From the NCBI GenBank assembly GCA_026018925.1, contig JAKSZU010000005.1, positions 25,422,779-25,486,778 on the forward strand: DNA of 64,000 nucleotides, in the 5' to 3' direction. Each line of letters opens with the position of its first letter. Position 1 is the stretch's first letter. Positions 1-9,560 of this stretch are shown one piece after another. Source of the stretch: Tupaia tana (taxonomy: Eukaryota; Chordata; Mammalia; Scandentia; Tupaiidae). Below the pieces are notes generated by a model that did no database searches, was not told the DNA's origin, and saw only the letters and a list, made by a program, of their open reading frames with translations. Position numbers and translations under genes: made by a program.

Positions 1-209
1 GGTCCCCTTGTACTTAACTACCTTCCAGTGTCTTACATGTCCCTGCCCCGTGGATTCTGTCAGAACCCTCTCCAACCTGCCTCCCGCCTGCCCATACTTG
101 GTTAGCTAGCATGTTTGGGTCAGGTTTAGAGTCAAGGAGGACAGGAAATCTAGCACAGGAGAGGCTCAAACAAGATAGGCTCTTTTACTTATTTATTTAT
201 TTTATTTTT
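1..209. other. Unassigned intronic sequence at the left edge
   Basis: Presumed GTF3A intron. No exon or repeat is recognised. Confidence 0.5.
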
Positions 210-426
210 AAAAAGTTTTCGCTATAGAGTTTGTGCACTCACCAGAGAGAGCAAGTGAAAAATCGCCTCCAGGTGGGATGGCCATGCCATAGTCCCTTCT
301 CTTAGGATTTTGGGCATGTATGCACACAGAACCAGTGTGATTTCCAAGCTGCTGGGTCTGTGACTCGAATCGCAGAGTTGTCCATGCGGGATCCAGTGTC
401 TTAATTTCCACTCCACCTGGTGGCCC
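210..426 (-). mobile_element. SINE-A, old copy
   Basis: Minus orientation: the left side carries GCTATAGAG and CACTCACCAGAGAGAG, and the right end reads CACCTGGTGGCCCC, the reverse of the head. It is diverged. Confidence 0.8.
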
Positions 427-1139
427 CTTACACAACTGAAATGCAGAGGGAGTCTGGGGCTATTCCAGGTCACCAGGGACCTTGGCTGCTCAACTGGTCT
501 CTCTGTCATCCTCATCTTGGAGCTTTACTTCATGGTCCCAGATGCCTATTGGAGCTCCTGCTGTCACATAGGCATTCCGGCCCACAGAAGGGGACAAAAG
601 AGGCATGCCCCTCTGTAGACATTGTATGGACAGTGGGCAGGATGGGCCACACTTAGTTACATGGCTGCGCCTAATTACAGGGGAGGCTGGAGAGAGCGCC
701 TCCCCTTGGCTTCCTATTCTGCACTCAGCATTCTGACCCTGTGGTCCACATTCTGTCGCTGTGGTCAGCAGACTTCTGGTGGTCTCTGCCCCATCGGCCC
801 CTTCATGTACCACCTCCTGTGGCTGTCACTGTGGGTCCCTCTCTGTCTTTGCCTGGCCCTGGGGAAAGCACGGTGGCCAACAGAGTATTCTTCAGTGTTA
901 CCAAGAGTGACAGCTAACTGGGGCTTGGGAAGGAAGTCCTGCCCTCATCCCTCAGCTTAGCTTATAAAGACTCATCACAGAAAGAACATTGTTTAAAAAA
1001 AGCTTCAAAAAGGCTCTAGATCATTCAAGGCCAGGACGCCAGGATAAGGGGCATCTAGAATGCCTTGGTGATACGCCAAAGGGGTGTAATAATAATGCTT
1101 TATGGTTCTGTTCCAATCGTATGTTTAGGCTGAAACCCG
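427..1139. other. Unassigned GTF3A intron sequence
   Basis: A moderately GC-rich stretch without recognised exon or repeat. The open frames here have no family resemblance. Confidence 0.5.
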
Positions 1140-1187
1140 TTTTTTTTTGTTGTTGTTTTTTTTTTTTTTTTTTTTTTGGGGGGGGTC
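1140..1187. repeat. Poly(T)/poly(G) tract
   Basis: A T-rich run with TTG interruptions followed by eight or more G. Confidence 0.9.
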
Positions 1188-1352
1188 TTCAGAAACACAA
1201 TTTATGGTAACATTTCAAACAACATTATTAGTTTCTAAACTGAGAATAATTTAACCACAGCATGATTTAAGCCTAACCAGGAGAGGGTTTAGGCTTTCGG
1301 GACAAGTGTTTACAACTTTCCTTCTGCCAGTGTTTAAAAGAGTGTCTGATGT

Positions 1353-1636
1353 ATTGGGGCCAGCAGTTAGCATAATGGCTATGTCGCTGGACTCCCATGT
1401 AGTCGACTGGGGTTTGTGTCCTGGACCCGGTGGCTTAAACTCACCCCAGGCCTGTGTGCGTGCGTGCCCAAGATCCCGAGAGGAGAATGGAGGAGAAGGG
1501 ATTGTGGTGTGGCCATCCCCCCCCACCGGGGGGGAGTGATTTATCGCTTTCTGTCTCTCTGTCTCTCTCTCTGTCTGGCGAGCGCACGTGCCCTATAGCA
1601 AAAAACCTCTCCACAAAAATAAATAAATAAATAAAT
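1353..1636 (+). mobile_element. SINE-A with 16-bp target-site duplication
   Basis: Full copy from GGGGCCAGCAGTTAGC to an (AAAT)n tail. The perfect duplication AAAGAGTGTCTGATGT lies at 1337-1352 and 1637-1652. Confidence 0.95.
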
Positions 1637-1881
1637 AAAGAGTGTCTGATGTGTAGAGTTCTGACTTGCAAAAGCCTAACATGGAAAAAGCTGCTTGTTA
1701 CATTGCAATCACATCAAAGTTGAGAGGCATACATGGTATGGCTTACTACTTTGGAATTTGCTAAAGACTGTTTTATACTATTCTTTGGAATAATTAGCTC
1801 TTATAAATAGGAAGATTTCTGCATTTTAAAACTCTTCTTCCCCTGGTTTGTTAATATTTTGGTGTATATGATTTCTTACAG

Positions 1882-1978
1882 TTGTGCAGCTAGTGGCTGT
1901 GATCAAAAATTCAACACAAAATCAAACTTGAAGAAACATTTTGAACGTAAACATGAAAATCAACAAAAACAATACATT
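1882..1978 (+). CDS. GTF3A: GTF3A exon encoding zinc finger 3
   Basis: The acceptor is a pyrimidine-rich stretch ending TTACAG at 1881 and the donor is GTAAGT at 1979. The first base completes a split codon (intron phase 2). It then encodes 32 residues from [10 protein letters not shown] to QQKQYI, with Cys-X4-Cys and His-X4-His zinc ligands. It is the first GTF3A exon visible; the preceding exon (fingers 1-2) is outside the window. Confidence 0.95.
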
Positions 1979-4900
1979 GTAAGTATCATGATCAGACCAG
2001 CCAGTGGCATGGTGGTTAAGACCGCTGGATCCCACATGGTGGCTGACTGCACAGTTTGGGTCCTGGACCCGGCAGCCTGAAAAAACATGCTGAGCACATG
2101 TACTGTGCACCCAAAATCCTGAAAGAGAGGGCGAGATGGAGAAGGGGATTGCAGCATGACTACTCCCCATAGAGGGTTCTCAGTCTCTCTCTCTCTCTCT
2201 CTCCCTCTCTCTCTCTCAGCCTCTATCAGTGATTGCACACACCCTCTGGCAAATAAAAGAAAACAAACAAAAGTATGATGATTATATATGCTGGAGTCTT
2301 CTATTTTTACAATTAAATACCTTATTCTAAAGTTTTCTGGACCAGCAGTTAGAGTAATGACTATGTCGCTGGACTCCCATGTAGTCGACCACAGTTCGAG
2401 TCCCAGACCCGGTGACTTAAACTCACGCCAGGCGTGTGTGCGTGCGTGCCCAGGATCCCGAGAGGAGAATGGAGGAGCAGGGATTGCGGCGTGGCCATCC
2501 CTCCTGGGGGGGATTTCTCGCTTTCTCTCTGTCTCTGTCTTACTGGTGAGCACAAGCACCCTATAGCAAAAACCTCCAAAAAAAATTTTTTTTCATCAAC
2601 TAAATTCTGTCGGTCAAATATCTGATTTTAGTCTAATAGTGGCTATCATAATTATAAAGATTTCATTTTGGAAGCCAACATTATGGTAGGAATTAAAGTA
2701 TATTCTTGGCAGGCTATCGAACTGAAACATCTTTGCTTTTTCAAATGTCATTACTCCTTAAAGCTTCTAGACATAAAGTAGATAAGTGGTTTTGTCTTGG
2801 CAAGCTTCTTTTGGGAACTGGTGATTCTTTAATTGTCACAAGACTAACAAACCTTTATTACACAGTGCGGTTTTGAAGGTTGTAAGGAGACCTTTAAGAA
2901 GCATCAGCAGCTGAGAATCCACCAGTGCCAGCATACCAGTGAGCCCCCGTTCAAGTAGGTGCTTCTTCGGCTGGAAACTTCTTGAAATCTGGATGTGTAG
3001 ATTGACATGCCAAAGTTGGGAACAAGTGTTCTGGAACAGTTTCCTAATCAGCAGTTTCTCTGTTGATGTGTACTGTGTATGCCTGTTTATATTTTAGAGA
3101 CTCTAAAGTGTAATTGTTTTTGTTTAATGTATTTCAGAATAATTTGTGAGATTACTACAATTGTAGTTAAGCTTAAAGAGATTTAGCTCTTCAGATTGTG
3201 CCTGTCAATTATGAAATGTCATTATAAAGACACTATAATTAGGTTGATAAAGGACAAAACAAAGTAATTGGGCTTAGCCCGCCCTTGGAGAGAGTTTCCC
3301 TAGGAACGTGACAGGGTGGCTGGGCACACTGTAGAGGCCTACAAAGGGCGTCGAGGGATCCTGACTCCTCAGGCTCGATGAGCCCTGGCTGGTGGCTCTG
3401 CGTGGCTGTGGCCGGCCTGGGCCCACCTGCTCCCTCGGGCTGCCCTTGGCCTTGAAGTTGGCTGCAGTGACAGCACCCTGGCTTGCTTGCAGGTCTGTGC
3501 TCATTCTCGCGCTGCTGCTAGCAGCTTAAGCCCAGAAAAGTGGCACACACTCTTTATTGCAAACCTGCGGCTGCTGCACCTGCTGCCGGGTTTCCCTGTC
3601 ACACAGCCCCTGTGCAGCACCGTCAAGAACTGGGTACACACCACTGGGAGTGGCTGAGCTGCGGCCCGAGCCATCATTTCATCGCCCAGAAAGCAGTGTA
3701 TATTTTCAGAGGCATAAAGATGAAATTGTTGGGACCAGCAGTTGGCGTAATGGCTATGTTGCTGGACTCCCATGTAGTCGACCGGGGTTTGAGTCTCAGA
3801 CCCGGTGGCTTAAACTTATGCCAGGTGCGTGCCTAAGATCCCGAGAGGAGAATGGAGGAGAAGGGATTGTGGCGTGGCCATCCCCCCGGGGGTCGATTTC
3901 TCGCTTTCTGTCTCTGTCTGTCTCTCTCTGTCTGGCGAGTGCACACTCCCTGTAGCAAAAACCTCTCAAAAAAAAAAGATGATATTGTTTAATTTGGTCA
4001 TATAAGCAAGAAAAGGTAATGTGACTTTTTTTCTCTCAGTTAATTTTGTCCCCAGGTACTTAGCATTTCACCTATGATTAGGTCTATATCTTACATCTTA
4101 TTTTTATATGACTGGTTGCATTGTGAGAAGAGATGAGACTTTGGAGAAAGAACTAGAACAGAGCACCGTTCTCCCTGCGTGGAGTTCTCTGTGGAAATGC
4201 ATGGCTAATGTTGCTCATGTCGCTGGCCCAGGTGTACCCAGGAAGGATGTGGCAAACACTTCGCCTCCCCCAGCAGTCTGAAGCGACACGGGAAGGTGCA
4301 CGAGGGTAGGTATGGTTAGCTGTGTGCTCTCTGGTCTCTTCCATGGTTAAACGGAGAAGGCAGGAACACCATTCTGCTTATTTAGCTCTTACTCTTTCAT
4401 CCAAAGAGGCCCTGTGCGTCTCTTCTCCCGCTCCTGTCATGGCTGCTCAAATGTAATGTGTTCACAAGGACTGATAGTGCTTCACGGCTGTGACAGTCGT
4501 AGTGCTCCGGCCAAGCCTTTGCTTCTTTATGTTGTTTTTCTTTCTTTTTAAAAGCTCACTCCTTTTTTTTTAAATTTAAAGAGAGGCTTTTGCTACAGGG
4601 CATGTACGCTCACCAGAAAGAGAGATAGAAAGCGAGAAATCACCCCTGGGGACATGGCCACGCCACAATCCCTTCTCTTCCATTCTCCTCTTGGGATCTT
4701 GGGCACACATGCACACGTGCCCAGCGTGTTTAAGCCACCGGGTCCGGGACTTGAACCGCGGTTAACTACATGGGAGTCTAGCGATAGAGCCATTATGCCA
4801 ACTGCCGGTCCCCGAAAGCTCTTTTTTTGAATGAGAAAGACACCCACTTACACAAACATAGGCATTCCCCCAGTAGGGTCCTCTTGCTGTAGTCCACCCT

Positions 4901-7900
4901 CAGCTAGTTGGGGTCATGGTCACGGGCACATGTGCTTTGGTCATGTACAGGAGACCTTGGGATGCAGACCAGGGGCTTTTTCACGTGGCTCTGGCATCAC
5001 TGGGCATTGCGTTACTACGGGGCCTCTGTGACCGGCATTCGTGTTGTTTTTAACCTTGCTGTTTACTGCCTATGTCATTCTTTTCCTTGGCTATTCAAAA
5101 GGCTTGGATAATATTGATAGTTTAACATTTTCAGAGCCTTCAGATTTTTACTCTTTCCCCTCCAAAAAAAAAGACTTATCTCCTTGAATCTGTTATCTGT
5201 TTTCATGATGGATTTTTGGTATCTATAAGCCCTAGATCTTAAAGGTTTTTTTCTGAGGGGGGAGGGATTTTTTTTAATTTTTTTTAATTGTCAGAGGGCA
5301 AAATGTGCTTGACAGAGGGACAGGGAGAACATTAATCCCTAGTAGAGCAGGTTAATGCCATAATCTTTTCTCCATTTCCACCCTGTTGGGATTTTGAGCA
5401 CACATGCCTGCATGTTTTTTAAGCCTCCAGGGATGAGATTGAAACCATGGATGGCCAAATGGGACCAGCTCTCTTAACCGCTAGTCCACAGGACTGGCGT
5501 GGGTTTTTGTTTTTGTTTGTTTGCTTTTTCAAAAAAAAAAAAAAGAAGATTAGTAGCTAGGGCCAGCAAGTGGCATGGTGGTTGAGGTGCTGGACTCCCA
5601 CCTGGCTAACCACGGTTCAAGTCCCAGACCTGGTGGCTTGCTTTATAACTTTCCCTCTCTCCGTGTCTCTCTCTGGTAGGCACACATGCCCTATAACAAA
5701 CTTAAAAAAATAATAATAAATAATTTTTAAAAAGAAAGAAAATCACGTCAGATGCATGTAATGTACGGGCCAGGATTGTGGCATGACCACCCCCTTTGGA
5801 GGGGGTGGGGATGATTTCTCACTTTTCCTCTCTCTCTCTCTGTTAAGTGCATGGCAAAAACCTATAAAAATAAAGATTAGTAGTTGAGAGCTAGAGGCAG
5901 CCATTCTTTTTAGTTTCTAGTGGGGTGAAGCTCAGTCTGGCTGTTACATTTGATTAGTCTAATGCTACTGCTTTGCACAGTATCCGTTTTGCTCAGTGTT
6001 TTTCTCTGGGTTCTTGTTTCTTTCTCTCCTTAGCTGTGCCCTACTTCTTATTTCAGTGTATTACTTACACAGTGGCAAGGCTAGGGGAAGCTGGGAGTGG
6101 GCACCAGATGGCTGATTTATTAGTGGTGGTCTGCCAAGGACAAGGACTGTGTAATACTCTGTGGAAAATGCGGCAAGCCCAGAGCAGGGAGGGGAAGAGA
6201 GTTGTTATAGAGCCGCCAGGCGTCCATAGACAGCACATCCAGTTTCCTGAGGGCAACAAGAGTGAGAAGGCGTCCTTCTAATGGCGTCTGCTAAGGTAGA
6301 ATCTGAGTATGAAACACGTTGCTGTGCAATTGTTGATCTTCCTACAACATCAGCCTTAGTTTGAGATTAACTGAATAAAATACTATTGGGAAGGAGGAGC
6401 ATTATCTAGGCATGTAGGTTTCCTTTTGAATTATGGTCCGTGTTTACATTGAATATCTTGGCAAAGAACGTACTGATCTATGTTTGTTTGTTTGTTTTTT
6501 AATAGGCTACGTATGTCAGAAGGGATGCTCCTTTGTGGCAAAAACATGGACAGAACTCCTCAAACACACCAGGGAGACCCATAAAGGCAAGGCAGGCATG
6601 GTGGCATGGGATAAATATCCCCCCCGCCCCAGAACCGGTGTAGTGCTTATGAAGAGTGGGGTGTGAGGTGTCTGCCCTGAAGTAGAAGGGTTTGTCTAGT
6701 ATGTTTGTGGCGTGCTGTGTGCCTCGGCTGTCTGACGGGAGCAGAGCCAGGACAGGTCTCAAGCCGCCCTCCCGAGCGGAGCACAGGCTCTGGCAGGTCT
6801 TCAGTAAGGGGTCTCGGGAGGCGCCAGTGTTCACTGGACAGTTTGGGAACAGCCCTACGTGTTGGAGGGCCAGGTAGGAAACTGGCCTGTTTCATTTTCT
6901 CCACCTGTTCATGGTCACGTGCTGAGAACCCCTGGTTCCTTGGCAAGTGACCAGTGACTTTATGTGGCATAAAAACTTAGAAAAATGGAGACAAACTTTC
7001 TAGCATTAAAAACTAGAGTTTCCTCTGAAGTTTCTGTGTTGTGTGTAGTTTTAAGGTGTTAGGTCCTGACTGCTCATGTATGCAGTATTGTTTTCTAATG
7101 GGGAAATTAAATCTACTTCACCAGAGGAAATAACGTGTGAAGTATGCCAGAAGACATTTAAGCGCAAAGATTATCTCAAGCAACATATGAAAACTCATGG
7201 CCCAGAAAGGGATGTGTATCGGTGTCCGCGAGAAGGCTGTGGTAGAACCTACACGACTGTGTTTAACCTGCAGAGCCACATCCTCTCTTTTCATGAGGAA
7301 CAGCGTCCATTTACATGTGAACACGCCGGCTGCGGCAAGACCTTCGCAATGAAAGTAGGTGCCCCTCACATGCAGTCCTGAAGCCTGTGCTTTCACACTG
7401 GGTTCCTGGGCCCAGCGTGGTGTGTGTGGCCTGCAGATAGGGAAGGCCAGCCGAGCAGGGCTTCAGCCAAGGTAGTTCTTAGCTAAAGTCTGCAGAACTA
7501 GGCTTGCCAAGGCCAGTGGGTCTCAAGGTGTGGCTCAGGACCAGGGCCATCGGCCCCACCTGTGAATCCGTTAGAAATGCAGATTCTCAGGCCCCACTTC
7601 CGACTGAGTCAGACATTGTGGGGGTAGGCCCCAGGACTCGTAACAAACCCTGCCCTTGGATTCTTATGTGTGCTAAGTGAGGACCAAGAGCCTTATTCTT
7701 CTTCAGAGGTGCTGGTATTTTGGGTGTCCTTCAGACCACCCTTAGCCAGAGACTTAGGGAAGTGGCAACAAAAAGATGAGGGACCACAGAACTTGGGCAT
7801 CTGGTGTATTGCTCGGCATGATTCAAGTAGGTAAGAATGTGATGCCCAAGGGAGAGGCCTTGGAGGCGGTCTGGGTGGAGGTCACAGGTACTTGCCATGA

Positions 7901-9266
7901 CGTGATTTGTAACATAGACTGCGGAGAGACATGAGGTTGCCCAGCAGGGGTCTGAACCATTCGGAAATGACTGGCAGCTGGTGGTGGCCAGCATTATTCC
8001 CAAGGTCAGCAGCACATCACTCATTTTCCAGAGGAGATTCCATGAGAAGAGGCTCCTTCAACTAGGAATAGTCCATTTCGAACTGGTTTTCCTCCTTTTA
8101 CCAATGAAAGAGCTTAGAGCCAAAGGTGATCGAGACACTATATTCCTAACCTGGGTGTGTTGGAAAAGGTAGTGGTTAGGTTGAGGATTTGAGGAAGAAT
8201 TCCGTCCTTAGCACTGGTGGGGAATTTTAGGTAGAGTGCTATTCCCAACAGCGCATAGCTAAGAGAAGGCTGACCACTTATTTAAATTACTTGGAGTTTT
8301 CAGGTTAACAGGCATCAAATGTTGAAGTTTCAAAATATAACGGTTTTCTTTTTCCTTCATTGTAGCAAAGCCTCAATCGACATGCTGTTGTGCATGATCC
8401 TGACAAGATGAAACTGAAGCTTAAGGTAAGTTGAAATTACTTAGACAAGTTGTTACTTTTAAAACATAAACTGCTTAGGGACCAGCAGTTAGCGTAATGG
8501 CTATGTTACCGAACTCCCATGTAGTTGACCGCGGTTCGAGTCTCGGACCTGGTGGCTTAAACTCACGCTGGGCATGTGTGCATGCATGCCCAAGATCCCG
8601 GGAGGAGAACGGAGGAGAAGGGATTGCGGTGTGGCCGTGATTTCTCGCTTTCTGTCTCTCTGTCGCTGTCTTTCTGGAGAGTGCACGCACTCTATAGCAA
8701 AAACCTCAAAAAAAAAAAAAATGCTTAAAGCCAAATGCAGACTGTCCAGAGTATGTTCAACTACTCTACTGTGTGAATCTGCACTTCTACAGAAGACTTG
8801 GCTCTCCCCACCTCCTAGGGATATTTTTGCTATAGGACATCTGTGCTCATCAGAGAGACAGAGATTGAGAAATCATCCCCCAAGGGGAATGGCCACACCA
8901 CAGTCCCTTCTCCTCCATTCTCCCCCTGGGACTTTGGGCATGCCTGGCATGAGTTTAAGCTGCCAGGTCCAGGATTCGAACTGTGGTCGACTCTGTGGAG
9001 GTCCAGTGTCGTAACCATTACACCATCTGCTGGTCCCAAAAGACTTGACTTTTTATTGAAGACTATTTGTATAACTGCCATAAAATTTTATCTTTTTCCC
9101 AAAGATAAAACCAGCTCGTGAAAAACGGAGTTTGGCCTCTCGGCTCAGTGGATATATCCCTCCCAAACGGAAACAGCTGGGCTCACCTCTGCCGAAAAAC
9201 GGAGAGTCCCCGCGCTGTATCGAAGACAGGGTGCTCTCAACAGTTGCAGTACTGACCCTCAACTAA
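1882..9266 (+). CDS. GTF3A: GTF3A, transcription factor IIIA, 3' part of the gene (seven coding exons)
   Basis: TFIIIA binds the internal control region of 5S rRNA genes to recruit TFIIIC/TFIIIB and RNA polymerase III, and also binds 5S rRNA. Joined exons are 1882-1978, 2866-2954, 4232-4305, 6506-6586, 7125-7354, 8366-8425 and 9105-9266. They give one continuous reading frame of 263 residues holding C2H2 fingers 3 to 9 and the C-terminal tail, ending at TAA 9264-9266. Every junction is in phase and matches the human protein as I recall it (for example [19 protein letters not shown], and the C-terminus LSTVAVLTL). The human protein is about 365 residues, so roughly 100 N-terminal residues (start, fingers 1-2) lie upstream; I could not find them in 1-1881. 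The frame has no break, so the gene looks functional. Introns carry several SINEs. One intron has a GC donor. Confidence 0.97.
1993..2265 (+). mobile_element. Old tRNA SINE related to SINE-A
   Basis: Begins AGACCAGCCAGTGGC and ends with a CT-rich stretch and CCTCTGGCAAATAAAAG. It starts only about 15 bases after the finger 3 exon. Confidence 0.85.
2340..2588 (+). mobile_element. SINE-A in a GTF3A intron
   Basis: Head GGACCAGCAGTTAGAG, body GATCCCGAGAGGAG, end CCTATAGCAAAAACCTC. Confidence 0.93.
2866..2954 (+). CDS. GTF3A: GTF3A exon encoding zinc finger 4
   Basis: The acceptor is TTACACAG and the donor GTAGGT. It encodes [10 protein letters not shown] through HTSEPPF plus two bases of a Lys codon. 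Cys-X4-Cys and His-X3-His type ligands are present, and the linker HTSEPPFK is TFIIIA-like. Confidence 0.95.
3280..3720. other. GC-rich block of unknown origin in a GTF3A intron
   Basis: This block is markedly more GC-rich than its flanks and has no recognised repeat. On the minus strand an AATAAA lies at 3558-3553. No protein family is recognisable in either strand. Confidence 0.4.
3731..3976 (+). mobile_element. SINE-A upstream of the finger 5 exon
   Basis: Head GGGACCAGCAGTTGGCG. Flanking near-duplicates AAAGATGAAATTGTT and AAAGATGATATTGTT. Confidence 0.94.
4232..4305 (+). CDS. GTF3A: GTF3A exon encoding zinc finger 5
   Basis: The acceptor is GGCCCAG and the donor GTAGGT. It completes Lys, then encodes [19 protein letters not shown] and GKVHE, and leaves one base of a Gly codon. 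It is a standard C2H2 finger. This short exon (74 bp) is flanked by oppositely oriented SINEs at 3731-3977 and 4579-4814. Confidence 0.95.
4579..4814 (-). mobile_element. SINE-A, minus
   Basis: The left end is GAGAGGCTTTTGCTACAGGG and the right end CAACTGCCGGTCCC. Confidence 0.92.
4825..5027 (-). mobile_element. SINE-C, minus
   Basis: The reverse complement reads from a tRNA-like head (GGCCCCGTAGTAACGC) into CAACTAGCTGAGGGTGG, a 7SL-like pattern shared with other SINE-C copies. Confidence 0.65.
5273..5501 (-). mobile_element. Old tRNA SINE, minus
   Basis: Degenerate copy; the right end CTTAACCGCTAGTCCACAGG is a reversed tRNA-like head. Confidence 0.75.
5561..5872 (+). mobile_element. Composite SINE (B-type unit followed by SINE-A tail)
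   Basis: A SINE-B-like unit (5561-5730) is followed by a SINE-A 3' part (5765-5872). One duplication, AAGATTAGTAG at 5546-5556 and 5873-5883, encloses both, so they behave as one insertion. Confidence 0.8.
5884..6505. other. Unassigned GTF3A intron sequence
   Basis: Single-copy sequence ahead of the finger 6 exon, with nothing recognised. Confidence 0.5.
6506..6586 (+). CDS. GTF3A: GTF3A exon encoding zinc finger 6, with a GC donor
   Basis: The acceptor is a T-rich tract ending AATAG. It encodes [20 protein letters not shown] and TRETHK plus one base. Finger 6 of TFIIIA is atypical, with Cys-X3-Cys spacing (CQKGC), and that is kept here. The donor is AAAG followed by GCAAGG, so the following intron is GC-AG. 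No GT donor nearby would keep the frame. Confidence 0.93.
6587..7124 (+). other. GTF3A: GC-AG intron of GTF3A
   Basis: A 538-bp intron that starts GCAAGG and ends CACCAG. Only this pair joins the flanking exons in frame. I see no repeat inside it. Confidence 0.85.
7125..7354 (+). CDS. GTF3A: GTF3A exon encoding zinc fingers 7, 8 and most of 9
   Basis: The acceptor is TACTTCACCAG and the donor GTAGGT. It encodes 76 complete residues: finger 7 ([21 protein letters not shown]), the linker GPERDVYR, finger 8 ([19 protein letters not shown]), and finger 9 up to CGKTFAMK. Fingers 7-9 are known to contribute to transcriptional activation rather than primary DNA contact. Confidence 0.96.
7510..7690. 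mobile_element. MER5A-like hAT MITE in a GTF3A intron
   Basis: The pattern CAGTGGGTCTCAAGGTGTGG, then TTAGAAATGCAGATTCTCAGG and GGGGTAGGCCCCAGGA, fits the mammal-wide MER5A family. Confidence 0.85.
7691..8340. other. Unassigned GTF3A intron sequence
   Basis: No exon, repeat or conserved motif recognised. Confidence 0.5.
8366..8425 (+). CDS. GTF3A: GTF3A exon, end of finger 9
   Basis: A strong acceptor (TTCATTGTAG) and donor (GTAAGT). It encodes [20 protein letters not shown], which supplies the His ligands of finger 9 and the start of the basic tail. Confidence 0.95.
8479..8720 (+). mobile_element. SINE-A in the last GTF3A intron
   Basis: Full head GGGACCAGCAGTTAGCG with an internal deletion of the GGGG/CCCC part. 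It forms an inverted pair with the copy at 8818-9038. Confidence 0.94.
8818..9038 (-). mobile_element. SINE-A, minus, in the last GTF3A intron
   Basis: Left end TTTTTGCTATAGGAC, right end CATCTGCTGGTCCC. Confidence 0.9.
9105..9266 (+). CDS. GTF3A: GTF3A terminal coding exon
   Basis: The acceptor is TTTTTCCCAAAG. It encodes 53 residues with the conserved tail blocks [19 protein letters not shown] and LSTVAVLTL, then TAA. The tail is basic and holds the nuclear targeting and activation segment of the family. The stop is only 78 bases from the stop codon of the convergent gene MTIF3. Confidence 0.96.
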   Translation: MKPAREKRSLASRLSGYIPPKRKQLGSPLPKNGESPRCIEDRVLSTVAVLTLN

Positions 9267-9306
9267 GTGTCGTGTCGCTTTGTTTAAAAGACTGCAAACC
9301 AGAGAA

Positions 9307-9317
9307 TTTATTTTATT
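9307..9317 (-). terminator. Probable MTIF3 poly(A) signals (two overlapping AATAAA)
   Basis: On the minus strand two AATAAA hexamers overlap (9317-9312 and 9312-9307), 28 bases after the MTIF3 stop codon at 9345. They predict a very short MTIF3 3' UTR ending near 9280-9300, inside the GTF3A 3' UTR. Confidence 0.65.
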
Positions 9318-9337
9318 TCAGAAGCATATTTTTCCTT

Positions 9338-9343
9338 ATTAAA
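9338..9343 (+). terminator. Probable GTF3A poly(A) signal ATTAAA
   Basis: ATTAAA lies 72 bases after the GTF3A stop codon and is the first recognisable hexamer downstream. Cleavage 10-30 bases later would fall inside the antisense MTIF3 coding exon, giving a 3' UTR of about 90-110 bases. Confidence 0.6.
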
Positions 9344-9344
9344 G

Positions 9345-9560
9345 TCACTGAGGAACATTTGATACCCTATCATTTCCATTTTCTTTGTTCAAAATGTCTC
9401 TCTCCTGGGTCTTTTGAGTTTCTTTATATGCCTTTTCTTCTTTTTTGCTCAAATGACGAAGGACACACATCCAAGCTTTTCCTCCTTTAACAGCCTGTGG
9501 CTTGGATGAGAAGGTAGCAATTCCAGGCATAGTCTGGAGTATCTGATTAAATATTGCCTC
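9345..9560 (-). CDS. MTIF3: MTIF3 terminal coding exon
   Basis: The acceptor is CCTTTTTTAG. It encodes 71 residues from [17 protein letters not shown] to the C-terminus [10 protein letters not shown] and stops with TGA 9347-9345. It holds the second half of the C-domain and the charged tail. Confidence 0.96.
   Translation of the reverse strand, partial: EAIFNQILQTMPGIATFSSKPQAVKGGKAWMCVLRHLSKKEEKAYKETQKTQERDILNKENGNDRVSNVPQ

Noticed and set aside
1..1881. Exons for GTF3A fingers 1-2
   Set aside because: No segment encodes the expected CDYEGCGKAF-type finger; the preceding exon must lie outside the window.
1960..2559. A 199-codon minus-strand open frame
   Set aside because: It runs through two SINEs and a GTF3A exon in antisense; the peptide is translated SINE (words such as [16 protein letters not shown] recur at many SINE copies).
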